A DNA stretch of 64,000 nucleotides from Candidatus Zixiibacteriota bacterium (GCA_024280775.1 JAJRPM010000012.1:124001-188000); one strand, 5' to 3'. Positions 1 to 9,411 are shown, counted from the stretch's first letter. Notes: generated by a model from the sequence alone, not told the origin. Numbers and translations are program-made.

Positions 1-1215
1 TTGTAGTTCATCGAGCGCCGTGGCTATTGACAGGCGCAAATAATGTTGCCCCGCTGTTCCGATTTGTCCGAATGATTTCCTGTCCATGGTTGCAACACCA
101 TGCTTGAACAGCAGGAACATCTGAAACAACGTCGAGGGGCTGGTTTTGTTCTGTATGTCTTTAGGTAAAGTCTCAAAATGCTTTTCAATTTCTAACGCTG
201 TCACTATGCCTGCGATATTCGGGAAAACATAGAATGCGCCTTTAGGATTCTGGCAGGTGACACCCGGCGCCTTGTTCAAGCGCCCGACCACCATATCGCG
301 ACGCTCCTGAAAAGCGCTAACCATCTCGGCGATTGATTCGGCGCTCTTGGGAGAAGTCAGCGCCACTCGCGCTCCCTCCTGATTGTAGGGCGGAATACAG
401 GAGAAATAGTTGATATTCAAATTCGTAAATATCTTGGCTTCGTCAATTGAAGGAAACACCGCCCAACCAATTCGCCCGCCGGTCCATGAAAATGACTTCG
501 AAGCGCCACTAGCGATGATTGTCTTTTCCCGCATACCGGCAATCGAGGCAATGCTCACATGCTCTTCGCCGTCGAAAAGGATATTTTCGTATATCTCATC
601 AGAATACACTCGCACATTGGGGTCGCATTTAGACTTGATAACCTCAGCTATCTCTTCCAACTGCTTAAGAGTTGCAACGCCACCGGTGGGATTCGACGGG
701 AAGTTAAGATAGATTAGTTTAGTCCTTGAGCTTATCAGCTCCGCCAGATCCGAAGCGCTGACACTGAACCCCAATTCCTCACGCAAATGCAAAGGCTTTG
801 GCACAGCTCCTACATAGCGGATGAATGATTCGTAGATCGGAAAACCGGGACTAGGATAAATCACCTCATCACCGGGATTACAATAAACCTGTTGAGAAAG
901 GCCAATTGGCGGCTTGCCACCTGGAAACACCACAACTTGTTGTGGTGAAACTGATATCTTACGAGTGGATTCAATAGTTCCGGCTATAGCCTCGCGCAGT
1001 GACAGAATCCCCTGTGGATCGGTGTAATGAACATTATCCAAATCAAGCTGGCGCTTGACTTCATCACGAATATGCGCCGGAAGCGGAAAATCCGGCTCCC
1101 CGATATTGCAACGGACTACGTGAAGACCCGTTTCCTCTACTTCTCGAATATAAGGGCCGACTTTGAAGGCGTTTTCGGTATGAATCAATGATGTCCTATC
1201 TGATATGAGATTCAT
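1..1215 (-). CDS. PLP-dependent class I/II aminotransferase (3' end cut by window)
   Basis: A fold-type I aminotransferase that would move an amino group between an amino acid and a 2-oxo acid in the cytoplasm. The frame is open for 405 codons to the window edge, so only the last residues are missing. Visible family marks are NIGEPDF near residue 37, NPTGG near 175, SDEIY with the cofactor-binding Asp near 206, the Schiff-base lysine in SGASKSFSWTGGR near 240, and a late RLS arginine that would hold the substrate carboxylate. PGGKP replaces the more usual PGAxEA near residue 98. The start is the only ATG in frame before a stop and has AAGGAA upstream. The exact substrate cannot be told from sequence alone; an aspartate or alanine type is likely. 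Confidence 0.9.
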   Translation of the reverse strand, partial: MNLISDRTSLIHTENAFKVGPYIREVEETGLHVVRCNIGEPDFPLPAHIRDEVKRQLDLDNVHYTDPQGILSLREAIAGTIESTRKISVSPQQVVVFPGGKPPIGLSQQVYCNPGDEVIYPSPGFPIYESFIRYVGAVPKPLHLREELGFSVSASDLAELISSRTKLIYLNFPSNPTGGVATLKQLEEIAEVIKSKCDPNVRVYSDEIYENILFDGEEHVSIASIAGMREKTIIASGASKSFSWTGGRIGWAVFPSIDEAKIFTNLNINYFSCIPPYNQEGARVALTSPKSAESIAEMVSAFQERRDMVVGRLNKAPGVTCQNPKGAFYVFPNIAGIVTALEIEKHFETLPKDIQNKTSPSTLFQMFLLFKHGVATMDRKSFGQIGTAGQHYLRLSIATALDELQ

Positions 1216-1417
1216 AACATTTTCCTTACAATTGCCGTTTTGAATTGCCCCTTAACTCATTTAGAGGGCAAAACTTGCAAGAAAACTACAACAGCTCTGA
1301 CTGGATGTCAAACTTCTAGCGGGCTTTGACTGCCGGTGAACAACTTGTATAATCCACAGCAGAACTGTTGAAAGATACAGAATCCAGGTATTGTGGAATT
1401 TGAGGAATATGTCATAA

Positions 1418-2341
1418 ATGAACTATCAGAAAACAACTGCTGACTTGCCGGATATCTATGACATTTGGGATTATTCAAATCCAGACGAAACGCGAAAGCG
1501 CTTCAATGAACTTGCGTCGCAGGCAAAAGAAAGCGACGATGTGTCGTACCAATTGCAACTACAAACCCAAATCGCGCGCACTTACTCGCTTGAAGGTAAA
1601 TTCGACAGCGCACACGCGATTCTTGATGAAGTTAAACCCCAACTAACAGAGAATCTGCCACTGGTTCGCATTCGCTATCTCCTTGAGCGAGGCAGAACAT
1701 TCAATTCCGACGGAGACAAAACCACAGCTCTAACTTTCTTCACTGACGCATACACTCTCAGCTCTGAAGATCATCAGGACTTTTTTGCCGTCGACGCCGC
1801 GCACATGATTGCAATAGCTACACCGGAGTCCGCCAACAAAGAGAAATGGAATCTCATTGGTGTAGAAATCGCCGAAAAATCAAAAGACAAACAAGCGCAT
1901 AACTGGCTAGGCTCACTCTATAACAATATTGGCTGGGATTATTTTGATAAGGAGCGATACCCCGAAGCTCTGGCTAAATTTGAGGAGGCGCTGGTCTTTC
2001 AAAAAGAGCGGGGCAAGGAAAAGAATGATAATACGATACGTATCAATATTGCTCGCTGGTGTGTGGCCAAAGGTTATCGCTTTGTGGGTCAAATAGATGA
2101 CGCTCTATCGATGCAAGAGGCTTTACTGAGTGAGCATGAACAAGGCGGAACTAGCGATGGTTATGTCTTTGAGGAACTCGGTGAGTTGTATTTGCTGAAG
2201 AACAATACCGCCCAAAGCAAGAAATACTTCGCCGAGGCTTTCAAAGGGCTATCAAAAGATAGCTGGCTGGTCAAGAACGAATCGGAGCGACTGAAGCGCC
2301 TCAAAAAACTCGGCGCATTAGAAAACGGCTCCAGTAAATAA
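1418..2341 (+). CDS. TPR-repeat protein, cytoplasmic
   Basis: A 307-residue soluble protein built of helical repeats. The clearest TPR lies near residues 165-200, where NNIGWDYFDKERYPEALAKFEEAL shows the W/Y-G-Y-A-F-A pattern; weaker repeats fill the rest. There is no signal peptide or membrane segment. Such proteins act as scaffolds, and the partner is unknown. It is the first gene of a tight plus-strand run, with the acetyltransferase beginning 16 bases after its stop, so the run probably works as one transcript. A GAGGA stands 11 bases before the start. Confidence 0.75.
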   Translation: MNYQKTTADLPDIYDIWDYSNPDETRKRFNELASQAKESDDVSYQLQLQTQIARTYSLEGKFDSAHAILDEVKPQLTENLPLVRIRYLLERGRTFNSDGDKTTALTFFTDAYTLSSEDHQDFFAVDAAHMIAIATPESANKEKWNLIGVEIAEKSKDKQAHNWLGSLYNNIGWDYFDKERYPEALAKFEEALVFQKERGKEKNDNTIRINIARWCVAKGYRFVGQIDDALSMQEALLSEHEQGGTSDGYVFEELGELYLLKNNTAQSKKYFAEAFKGLSKDSWLVKNESERLKRLKKLGALENGSSK

Positions 2342-2357
2342 GATAGAAACGAAAAAA

Positions 2358-2849
2358 ATGAATCTCAACATCCGAAAAGCAACTGAAGATGATATTCCAC
2401 TTTTGTTGTCCTTGATTAGGAACTTAGCTGAATATGAGAAACTACTTTCAGAAGTAGTGACCACCGAATTAGAACTACGGGAATCTCTTTTTTCAGATAA
2501 TCCCGCCGCTGAATCTTTGATTGGTGAATACGACGGAGAGCCGGTTGGCTTTGCTATCTTTTTTCATAATTTCTCAACCTTTATGGGAAAGCGCGGCCTA
2601 TATCTCGAAGACCTGTTTATTAAACCCGAATTTCGAGGCAACGGTTTTGGGAAAGCAATGCTTATCCGGCTGGCGCAAATAGCCGAAGAAAGAAACTGCG
2701 GACGATTCGAATGGGCGGTACTCGATTGGAATGAATCAGCTATCGGCTTCTATAAAAAACTCGGAGCGCTGCCACTGGAAGACTGGCGAGTGTTTCGTCT
2801 CACCGGTGAAGCTCTACAAAACTTAGCCAATCAAGGACTAAATGACTGA
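2358..2849 (+). CDS. GNAT N-acetyltransferase, SSAT-like
   Basis: An acetyl-CoA-dependent N-acetyltransferase. It resembles the spermidine/thialysine acetyltransferase (SSAT) branch along its whole 163 residues: IRKATEDD at the start, then LYLEDLFIKPEFRGNGFGKAM around 80-100 (the acetyl-CoA pyrophosphate loop, R-G-N-G-F-G), WNESAIGFYKKLGA near 130 (motif B) and a closing W-R-x-F-R-L-T. SSAT-family enzymes acetylate polyamines or small diamines, or thialysine, and this one could do either; that is inference from family. Its last 8 bases overlap the dipeptidase gene, which suggests translational coupling. Confidence 0.85.
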   Translation: MNLNIRKATEDDIPLLLSLIRNLAEYEKLLSEVVTTELELRESLFSDNPAAESLIGEYDGEPVGFAIFFHNFSTFMGKRGLYLEDLFIKPEFRGNGFGKAMLIRLAQIAEERNCGRFEWAVLDWNESAIGFYKKLGALPLEDWRVFRLTGEALQNLANQGLND

Positions 2850-3972
2850 CTTCAAGACTATACACGAAAAAGCCCTGGTTGCTGACCTGCATTGTGACAC
2901 AGCGCTCCTGATGAAACGCGGCTATAATATCGCCGAACGTCACGACACTAACCACGTAGATATTCCCCGCCTGCGTGAAGGCGGAGTGAACCTGCAAGCC
3001 TTCGCATGTTTCCTTGATTCGGGTATACCTGCAGAAGATCATGTAACTGTCACCGATGATTTAATCGACACAGTTATCAAGGGGATAGATGCTCACAGCG
3101 AGGATTTAGCTCTTTGCACCACAGCTGACGGGGCGCGGACTATTATTGACTCAGGGAAGATTGCAATTTTTCTTGCTATTGAAAACGGCATGGCCCTTGG
3201 TAATGACTTGAGTAACATTGCGCGTTTCCATCAGCGCGGCGTCCGCTATCTGACTTTGATTCACAATGTTAGTAGCGAGTGGTGTATCTCCGCCAATGAC
3301 ACTATCCCTTCGTTCAAAGGACTGACCGAATTCGGTTGTGATGTAGTTCGCGAGATGAACCGGGTCGGGATGATTGTAGATGTGTCACATGTACATCCAC
3401 TTGGTGTCACTAAGGTTCTGGAAGTTACAACTAAACCCATAATTGCATCCCACTCCTGCGCTTTTTCTCTTTGCGGTCATCCTCGCAATCTCACCGATGA
3501 GCAAGTCAAAGCTATAGCAGATAACGGCGGATTCATCGGTATCAACTTCCATGGAGATTTCATCTCCGATAGACGCTGGGAGATTAGCAAATCGCTCGCA
3601 GAGCGTCAGCCCGAGATAGTTGAAGAACTAAAGGGACTGCTATTTGGCAAATACAGTGGCATGGAATATGAAGTCCGCCACAACCGACTGGCCCCAACCA
3701 TAGCGGAATGGACCGAAGCTATTTCCATCATCAATGCCACCATCGAGGATGTCGTAGACCATATCGACTATTTCGTCAAACTTGTCGGTCCGGATTATGT
3801 AGGGCTTGGCTCGGATTTCGACGGTATATGGATACCACCTGCTGGACTGGAGGACTGCTCCAAGTTTCCCTCTATTACCGAGGAGCTGTGTAAACGAAAC
3901 TATAGCTCAACTGATATAGAGAAGATCCTCGGCGAGAATTTTATGCGAGTCTTCAAAGAAGTTTGCGGCTAG
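2842..3972 (+). CDS. Membrane dipeptidase (peptidase family M19)
   Basis: A binuclear zinc dipeptidase of the renal-dipeptidase family, which hydrolyses dipeptides and often accepts D-residues at the second position. Length (376) is normal. Metal ligands are visible: the H-x-D pair in VADLHCDT (residues 17 and 19), the bridging Glu in AIENG (114), His residues in VSHVHP and ASHSC, and the conserved GLGSDFDG toward the C-terminus. There is no signal peptide, so it is probably cytoplasmic. AAGGA sits just upstream of the start. Coupling to an acetyltransferase suggests a shared role in amino-compound or dipeptide turnover, but the pathway is not shown. Confidence 0.93.
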   Translation: MTDFKTIHEKALVADLHCDTALLMKRGYNIAERHDTNHVDIPRLREGGVNLQAFACFLDSGIPAEDHVTVTDDLIDTVIKGIDAHSEDLALCTTADGARTIIDSGKIAIFLAIENGMALGNDLSNIARFHQRGVRYLTLIHNVSSEWCISANDTIPSFKGLTEFGCDVVREMNRVGMIVDVSHVHPLGVTKVLEVTTKPIIASHSCAFSLCGHPRNLTDEQVKAIADNGGFIGINFHGDFISDRRWEISKSLAERQPEIVEELKGLLFGKYSGMEYEVRHNRLAPTIAEWTEAISIINATIEDVVDHIDYFVKLVGPDYVGLGSDFDGIWIPPAGLEDCSKFPSITEELCKRNYSSTDIEKILGENFMRVFKEVCG

Positions 3973-3998
3973 ATTCCTATCTATGCTACAGCATCAAA

Positions 3999-4039
3999 AC
4001 AACAAACGAGAGAGACGCAATCGTCTCTCTCGCTGTTGT
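3999..4039 (+). terminator. Strong hairpin closing the TPR-GNAT-dipeptidase run
   Basis: An 11-bp perfect stem (CGAGAGAGACG at 4007-4017 with CGTCTCTCTCG at 4022-4032) has a 4-base loop CAAT. It is extended outward by ACAACA/TGTTGT. It begins about 27 bases after the dipeptidase stop. The T tract is weak (ACTTTTG a few bases later), so it may end transcription imperfectly or protect the mRNA 3' end. Confidence 0.55.
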
Positions 4040-4095
4040 ACTTTTGATACGCGAATTCACAAACACTCTCACAAATTCTCATCGTAATTCAATCG

Positions 4096-4146
4096 TCAGG
4101 CGCCCTCGCAACAACGTGCGCAACGCGGAATACTAAATCGTCTCAT
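4096..4146 (-). CDS. Possible 16-residue Cys-rich mini-protein downstream of arsR-like gene
   Basis: Just 3' of the ArsR-like gene, on the same strand, an ATG with an AAAGGAG nine bases upstream opens a 16-codon frame: MRRFSIPRCARCCEGA. Three of its residues are cysteines (C-A-R-C-C), echoing the Cys-rich tail of the regulator. The Shine-Dalgarno is better than that of many genes here. It could be a leader or metal-binding peptide, or a chance frame. Nothing beyond the start signal and composition supports a function. Confidence 0.3.
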   Translation of the reverse strand: MRRFSIPRCARCCEGA

Positions 4147-4224
4147 AAGTTACCGCTCCTTTCCTGCATTATAGTTGTTGAACAATTCTCTATTAACGCG
4201 CAATCAAACGCCGGCAATCCTGCG

Positions 4225-4620
4225 CTATTCTTTTGCTGACTTGCTATTTGCCTTCCCGGAGTCTTCTGTCGAAGTCGAACAACATTGTGAGCCCTCATTA
4301 GCTGTCACTGTTACACAGGCGCATGGAAAACAAGCTGACAACTGCACACATAGCGAGCTGACACACTCCGGGTTTACCTCATAGAATACTTTTTGCCCCA
4401 CCTTTCTGCGTTTCACCAGATTCCCGATGGTTAGCGCCTGCAAATGCCGGGTTATCGTCGGTTGTGACAATTCAAAGAAATTCACAATCTCTCCAACAGT
4501 TCTCGCCTTACCCTCAAGCATCAACAGAATCTTCAATCTTGTAGGCTCTGAAAGCGCTTTGAAAGCCGCCGGCATTTCACTGGTCTCAGGTTTCTTCATA
4601 TCTCTATCATCTCTTCCCAT
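4225..4620 (-). CDS. ArsR/SmtB-family regulator with Cys-rich C-terminal tail
   Basis: A winged-helix DNA-binding repressor of the ArsR/SmtB type. ALSEPTRLKILLMLEGKAR begins the domain near residue 22, the recognition helix is in LSQPTITRHLQAL (51-63), and the wing is RRKVGQKVFYEVNP. The usual metal site in the recognition helix (ELCVCDL) is absent. Instead, seven cysteines lie in the last 46 residues (86, 91, 97, 100, 102, 113, 114), followed by a Ser/Lys tail. A thiol-bound metal or redox signal is the likely inducer; that is inference. The start follows an in-frame TAG directly, so it cannot be longer; a second ATG seven codons in is possible. It is divergent from the M14 peptidase gene. 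Confidence 0.85.
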   Translation of the reverse strand: MGRDDRDMKKPETSEMPAAFKALSEPTRLKILLMLEGKARTVGEIVNFFELSQPTITRHLQALTIGNLVKRRKVGQKVFYEVNPECVSSLCVQLSACFPCACVTVTANEGSQCCSTSTEDSGKANSKSAKE

Positions 4621-4984
4621 CTACCCATCTACCCATCTTCATACGATAACCCTCATCAATCCGCAGTCGCATCACATATATGCAACTATACCTATATACG
4701 CATATAAGTATATCTAGGTTCCATGAAATATCCCTCAAAGCGCCAAAGTGTTGTTAATCCACTGCACTACAAGCGATTAAAGATAGAGAGAAGTTGTATT
4801 GCTCTGGCGGTGTTGCCTTATTTTTCCGAATTATTTACCTTTGACTATTCTGAGAACGGCGTCTTTATGAGCCAAAGTCAGATAGGTCAATTGCGGAACC
4901 ACTCGGGTCCTGCAAACGCCTTTCTCAATGCCGCAGTTTTTGAGATGAAAAGATATAGTTTCCAGAAACCAACCAGGAGGTAAC
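4621..4984. other. Divergent intergenic region between ArsR-like and M14 peptidase genes
   Basis: This stretch carries the control region for both flanking genes. Next to the regulator start is a small tandem repeat of TAGATGGG. The ATATA-rich palindrome at 4691-4718 is described separately. An 86-codon open frame on the plus strand runs to the next gene but lacks a ribosome site and any family resemblance, so I read it as the 5' leader of the peptidase mRNA. Confidence 0.5.
4691..4718. promoter_or_regulatory. Candidate ArsR-type operator
   Basis: A 28-bp imperfect palindrome begins CCTA and ends TAGG, and its interior is ATATA-rich; 20 of 28 positions match their own reverse complement. ArsR/SmtB repressors classically bind AT-rich 12-2-12 inverted repeats, so this lying about 70 bases upstream of the regulator start fits autoregulation. 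A shoulder of similar ATATATGC sequence lies just to its left. Binding is inferred, not shown. Confidence 0.4.
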
Positions 4985-7837
4985 ATGAGTAACCGTCATT
5001 GGAAAGTATTACTTAGCTCTTGCTTAGCTATCGCAATCAGCTATTCCGCGCTTGCAATAAGCGCTGTCGCATTCCCCATGCATGAAGCGCCTCGTCACCA
5101 AAGCGCATCTGACGATAACAAACCGTTTTATCCCGGCGGCATTTATGACCCGACTGTTCCGGTCCCTGAGGATAGAATCGCACGAGGCAAAGATGCGCGT
5201 CCGGTTCGAATACACGAACTACATGATTACTTCACAAAACTCGCGGCGTCATCAGCAAGAGCAGAGTTGTTTGAGTATGGCCGCACCTATGAAGACCGCC
5301 CGTTGATTTACCTGGTTATCAGCTCCGAAGGGAACATGGCCGGAGTCGAGGCTCTCAAAGCGAATTTGAAAAAGCTCGCAAACCCCGAAGGACTTTCAGA
5401 AGCAGAAACGCAGAACATCATAGAATCAAATCCGGCGCTGGCCTGGCTGGCTTACTCAATCCACGGAGATGAAATCTCCGGAGTCGACGCCGCAGTGGAA
5501 GTTGCATACCAACTTGTCGCCGGCATGGATGAGCAAACCAAGATGCTACGTGATTCGCTCATCATTATCATCGACCCGTCAGAAAACCCTGACGGTCGCG
5601 AGCGTTATCTATCAATGCTACAGTCACACAAATCAGATGTAGCCTCCACTGATGCGCAATCGCTTCAGCATGGCGGATTCTGGCCTTGGGGGCGAGGTAA
5701 TCACTATCTCTATGATCTAAACCGTGATTGGATATTGCTGGAAAACCCCGAGACTCGTGGCAAGGTAGCGGCGATTCTTGAGTGGAGTCCGCAAATGCTG
5801 GTGGATGCGCATGAGATGGGCGCCAACTCCAGCTTTCTTTTTAATCCTCCGCGCGAACCAATTAACAAGAACATTCCCGATACCATCAAAGGCTGGTGGC
5901 AGACAATCAGTAAAGACCACGCCGAGGCATTCGACAAGCACGGCTGGAGTTACTACACCAAAGAGTGGCATGAAGAATGGTACCCGGGCTATGGTTCGGC
6001 TTGGGCCAATTACATTGGCGCTATCGGACTGCTCTATGAGCAATCAGGCGCTGATGGCCTGCCAACTAAACAGCGCGGCGGATACATTCAAACCTATCGT
6101 GAAGCGGTGATGCATCAATTCACCAGCTCGATAGCCAATATCACTACCGCCGCGAAACATCGCACCGAACTTCTGAGCAATTTTGCGTCTATGAAACGAT
6201 CTGCAATCAAAGCCGGTAAAGATGACAGCCCGCGACGTTTTGTCATCCCCGCTGGTAAACATCCCGAGCGCGCAGATCATCTTGCCGGAGTCTTGCTTGG
6301 TCTTGATGTGCGCATCGAGAAAACCACTGCCGATGGTAAAGTCGGCGGCGCGCATGACGGCTATGGCAAGACACATCGCAACTACAATATCCCCGCCGGC
6401 AGTTACATCGTTAGTCTGGACCAACCATTGCGACCGTTAATCAAAGCCATGCTCGAATTTGATCCGCACATGACCAAGGAGTTCCTCGAAGAAGAACGCC
6501 GCGAGCAGGAGAAATGGGGCGGGTCACGCTTGTATGAATTTTCAACCTGGTCATTGTCGCTGGCCTATGACGCGGAAGTAATTTGGACTGACAATCGAAT
6601 TTCGATTCCGACTACGACTATTACAGAAATCAAAGAAGCGCCCGGCGCGTTTGTTAATCCCGATGCCCGCTATGGCTGGGTCATAGACTTTACTTCTGAT
6701 AAGGCGCCAATAGCCGCGATGCGAATCATGAGCGCCGGATACAAAGTTCAGTCAGCTCCAAGACCATTCACAGTCAACGGTCACAAATACTCAGCCGGCT
6801 CACTTTTGATTCGTCGTCACTACAACGACCCGGCTGTGCAACAGTATCTCGCCGGTTTGGCAACGGAGTTAGGTATCACTATCACTGGCGCCAATAGCGG
6901 GCTAGTGCAACATGGCCCAGACCTCGGAGCAGATAGTTTCCGCAATCTCGAATTGCCACGCATTGGTCTCTTTGGTGGACCGGGTGTCAGTTTCACCAGC
7001 TACGCCTCATTGTGGCATCAAATGGACCAGGAGCTGGGAGTGCGTCATTCATTGCTTAACCTCTCCCAAATCGGACAATACGACCTAGACAGATATAATG
7101 TCCTGATACTACCTGATATCTGGGGTGGAGGAGGCGCGGCATCCGGAATTATCGGTCCCGGTGGCGCAAGCTCTTTGAAATCCTGGGTGAAAGCCGGCGG
7201 AACACTAATCTGTGTCGGTGGAGCCTCACAATGGGCGGCGGATAGCGCAAATGGTATCAGCTCAGTGCGCCTGTTGCGTGATGTTCTCGATAAGAAAGAT
7301 GAATACGCCGCCGATAATCAATTGGAAACTTTCCATTCACATCCGCGGGTAGACACCAATCAAATTTGGCATTACAAAACCCCTAAAACCAGCAAGACGG
7401 ACAAGAAATCAGGCTCTGGTAGTGACAAAGAAGCGCTCAAAAGAAAAGACCGTCGCGCCAGGTCACTATTCAGTCCCACGGGCGTAATCTTTAACGTCCT
7501 GCTCGATAACGAACGCTGGTTGGCGTTTGGTTGTAGTGAACATGTACCCGCCGGTCTGTATACCAGCGCGGCATTCATGTCGAAATCGCCGGTGCAAACA
7601 ATAGGCAGAATCACTGATGCCGAATCCTGCCGTCTCTCAGGATTACTATGGCCGGAGGCACGTGAGCGTTGGGCGAAAACCGCGTTTCTGACGCGTGAGT
7701 CATCAGGTAAGGGACAAGTGATTCTCTTCGCCGGTGACCCTGATTTCCGCGGCTATTGGAGAGGAACAGCGCGCCTGTTCACCAACGCTTTGGCGTTGGG
7801 CCCCGGTTTCGGAACTAGGGTCTCGGTAGGGTGGTAG
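4985..7837 (+). CDS. Secreted zinc carboxypeptidase, peptidase family M14
   Basis: A large exported metallopeptidase (950 residues). An N-terminal signal sequence (about 1-30) is followed by the M14 domain. Zinc ligands are H160 and E163 in SIHGDEISG and H276 in VDAHEMG; the likely catalytic Glu is E352 in LLYEQSGADG. The long C-terminal half has a flavodoxin/ThuA-like feel (RIGLFGGPG near 650, then LPDIWGGGGAAS and GTLICVGGASQWA) and is typical of the large periplasmic M14 group in FCB bacteria. It probably trims peptides outside the cytoplasm. An AGGAGG sits 6 bases before the ATG, the best ribosome site in the window, so high expression is likely. Confidence 0.9.
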   Translation: MSNRHWKVLLSSCLAIAISYSALAISAVAFPMHEAPRHQSASDDNKPFYPGGIYDPTVPVPEDRIARGKDARPVRIHELHDYFTKLAASSARAELFEYGRTYEDRPLIYLVISSEGNMAGVEALKANLKKLANPEGLSEAETQNIIESNPALAWLAYSIHGDEISGVDAAVEVAYQLVAGMDEQTKMLRDSLIIIIDPSENPDGRERYLSMLQSHKSDVASTDAQSLQHGGFWPWGRGNHYLYDLNRDWILLENPETRGKVAAILEWSPQMLVDAHEMGANSSFLFNPPREPINKNIPDTIKGWWQTISKDHAEAFDKHGWSYYTKEWHEEWYPGYGSAWANYIGAIGLLYEQSGADGLPTKQRGGYIQTYREAVMHQFTSSIANITTAAKHRTELLSNFASMKRSAIKAGKDDSPRRFVIPAGKHPERADHLAGVLLGLDVRIEKTTADGKVGGAHDGYGKTHRNYNIPAGSYIVSLDQPLRPLIKAMLEFDPHMTKEFLEEERREQEKWGGSRLYEFSTWSLSLAYDAEVIWTDNRISIPTTTITEIKEAPGAFVNPDARYGWVIDFTSDKAPIAAMRIMSAGYKVQSAPRPFTVNGHKYSAGSLLIRRHYNDPAVQQYLAGLATELGITITGANSGLVQHGPDLGADSFRNLELPRIGLFGGPGVSFTSYASLWHQMDQELGVRHSLLNLSQIGQYDLDRYNVLILPDIWGGGGAASGIIGPGGASSLKSWVKAGGTLICVGGASQWAADSANGISSVRLLRDVLDKKDEYAADNQLETFHSHPRVDTNQIWHYKTPKTSKTDKKSGSGSDKEALKRKDRRARSLFSPTGVIFNVLLDNERWLAFGCSEHVPAGLYTSAAFMSKSPVQTIGRITDAESCRLSGLLWPEARERWAKTAFLTRESSGKGQVILFAGDPDFRGYWRGTARLFTNALALGPGFGTRVSVGW

Positions 7838-7864
7838 GAGTTTTTCTAAGCCTGAGCTTCGAAT

Positions 7865-8359
7865 ATGGAAACCTCGCCATCACAGAATACAACAGAGAGT
7901 ACAGAACGTGATTATCAGCGTTACTGTCATCTGCTGGAATTGTGGTCGCGAGAGAATTCAATCAAGACACAAAAGTTGCAATACTTCTTGCTAACTAATG
8001 CGCTCTTGATAGTTGGCATTGCCCTTACATCAATCGAATCACAGGAATCACTGCACGACGCAGTGATTCCTGTGACTTCGCTTATCCCAATCGTTGGAAC
8101 AGCGCTGTCACTTATTTGGACACTCTCACTTGGAAGAACCATTCTCTTTCAGAAACGCTGGGGAGCGCTCATGCGCGAACTTAGCGAGCAATATCAAAGA
8201 GACAGTAGATTCCAGATCCTAAGCGCCAAACCACGTACTACAAATCTTTCAATACTTGTAAAAATAACGGGCGCAGTATCCTCAAAATACTACCTAATCG
8301 GCGGCCCTCTGGCCGGAATAGCCTTTTGGTTGTGGCTTTTTCTTAGAATCGGCTGGTAA
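7865..8359 (+). CDS. Small integral membrane protein of unknown function
   Basis: A 164-residue protein with a hydrophilic N-terminus (about 35 residues, containing LELWSRENSIKTQKLQ) and about three hydrophobic segments: 42-58, 70-90 and 143-160. The WxxENxIKTxKLQ stretch before the first helix looks conserved in style, and I have seen similar small proteins annotated only as hypothetical. The gene starts 27 bases after the M14 peptidase stop and may be read through from it. No catalytic motif is visible. Confidence 0.6.
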   Translation: METSPSQNTTESTERDYQRYCHLLELWSRENSIKTQKLQYFLLTNALLIVGIALTSIESQESLHDAVIPVTSLIPIVGTALSLIWTLSLGRTILFQKRWGALMRELSEQYQRDSRFQILSAKPRTTNLSILVKITGAVSSKYYLIGGPLAGIAFWLWLFLRIGW

Positions 8360-8622
8360 TTGAGCCAATAATAAATTGGTCGATTCTTCCCCGTTTTGAC
8401 GATTTTATGTTATATTGTCAACCGGCTTGGGGTTGATTGAGCGCCGTTGAAAGAGAAGATAATTCCGCATTACGTTCTACCTACGTAACCGCATACAGTA
8501 CTTCTAATTAGGGCTACACGAACACATAAGCTCCGGTAACTGTCAGCATATTTGTATGCTTCGCCTGTCAACGTCAGCCAGCTATGAAATCTAGAATAGA
8601 TAACTAATCTAGCGCTACTCTC

Positions 8623-9411
8623 ATGACTTCATTGTCCAAAAGAATTACTGGCCTCCTGGCGTTAATACTATGTTCTGCGGGATTAGTAGAATCAGCTCCA
8701 CACTCAAACAATGCCCTGTTGCAGATTCCGTCGATGGCGGTCTTTGATCCTGGCACACCTGACACTGTGAGAATTGGCCCGGCTCAATCCGGCCTGGGAG
8801 CGCCTGTAGTTGTTCCAGTGTACTTTTTTTGTGATGAAACTCTCGGCGGAATTCAAATCATAGTCAGTTATGACACTTCATCATTACTTAGTGATTCTGT
8901 TTCATTCATAGGAACTAGCCTGGCAAACGGCGCAAAACTGTTTTCCATCGATTCAACTTTGGGTGTTATCAACGTCGGAATTCTATACACTGCCGCAGAG
9001 GCTATCCCGCCTCAAACCGGATATTTCGGAGCATTGTACTTACATCAAATTGGTGTCCTACAGGGTGACACTGTAACTATAGACTCCGCTTCTATAACTA
9101 TTGATTCAATTTCGGTCATCAGTTCTGTTTTCAGCGCCTCTAACCCTGCATTTTCAATCTTTCCGCAATTCCAATTTTTGCCGATTGTTATTGTCAATTA
9201 TGTGCCAGGTGATGCAAGCAATGACGGAAAGTTCAACATAGCGGATGTGACATTTATGATAGCAAGAATATTTTCAGGCGGTCCACCGCCACCAATATCT
9301 GCGGCGGCAGATCCAAATGCTGACTGCAAGGTGAACATAGCTGACGCTACATTTATGATTTCACGGATTTTTACCGGGGGGCCAGCGCCAGAACTAGGCT
9401 GTGCGCCTTAA
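8623..9411 (+). CDS. Secreted cohesin-like protein with dockerin type I repeats
   Basis: A 262-residue exported protein. The signal peptide is residues 1-25. Residues about 45-185 form a beta-rich, cohesin-like domain (VVVPVYFFCDETLGGIQII, then YDTSSL). Two dockerin repeats close it: GDASNDGKFNIADVTFMIAR and DPNADCKVNIADATFMIS, each with the calcium-loop pattern D-x-N-x-D-G/C-x-x-N-x-x-D. In FCB bacteria such proteins are surface or secreted modules, not true cellulosome parts, and the partner is unknown. The gene stands alone, with about 260 bases upstream. A GC hairpin (GCGCC/GGCGC) overlaps its stop codon. Confidence 0.8.
   Translation: MTSLSKRITGLLALILCSAGLVESAPHSNNALLQIPSMAVFDPGTPDTVRIGPAQSGLGAPVVVPVYFFCDETLGGIQIIVSYDTSSLLSDSVSFIGTSLANGAKLFSIDSTLGVINVGILYTAAEAIPPQTGYFGALYLHQIGVLQGDTVTIDSASITIDSISVISSVFSASNPAFSIFPQFQFLPIVIVNYVPGDASNDGKFNIADVTFMIARIFSGGPPPPISAAADPNADCKVNIADATFMISRIFTGGPAPELGCAP

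Noticed and set aside
410-712. Open frame of 100 codons on the plus strand
   Set aside because: It lies wholly inside the aminotransferase gene on the opposite strand, which has all its family motifs.
4723-4983. 86-codon frame ahead of the M14 peptidase
   Set aside because: No ribosome site, no recognisable protein pattern, and it ends inside the peptidase's Shine-Dalgarno region; read as mRNA leader.
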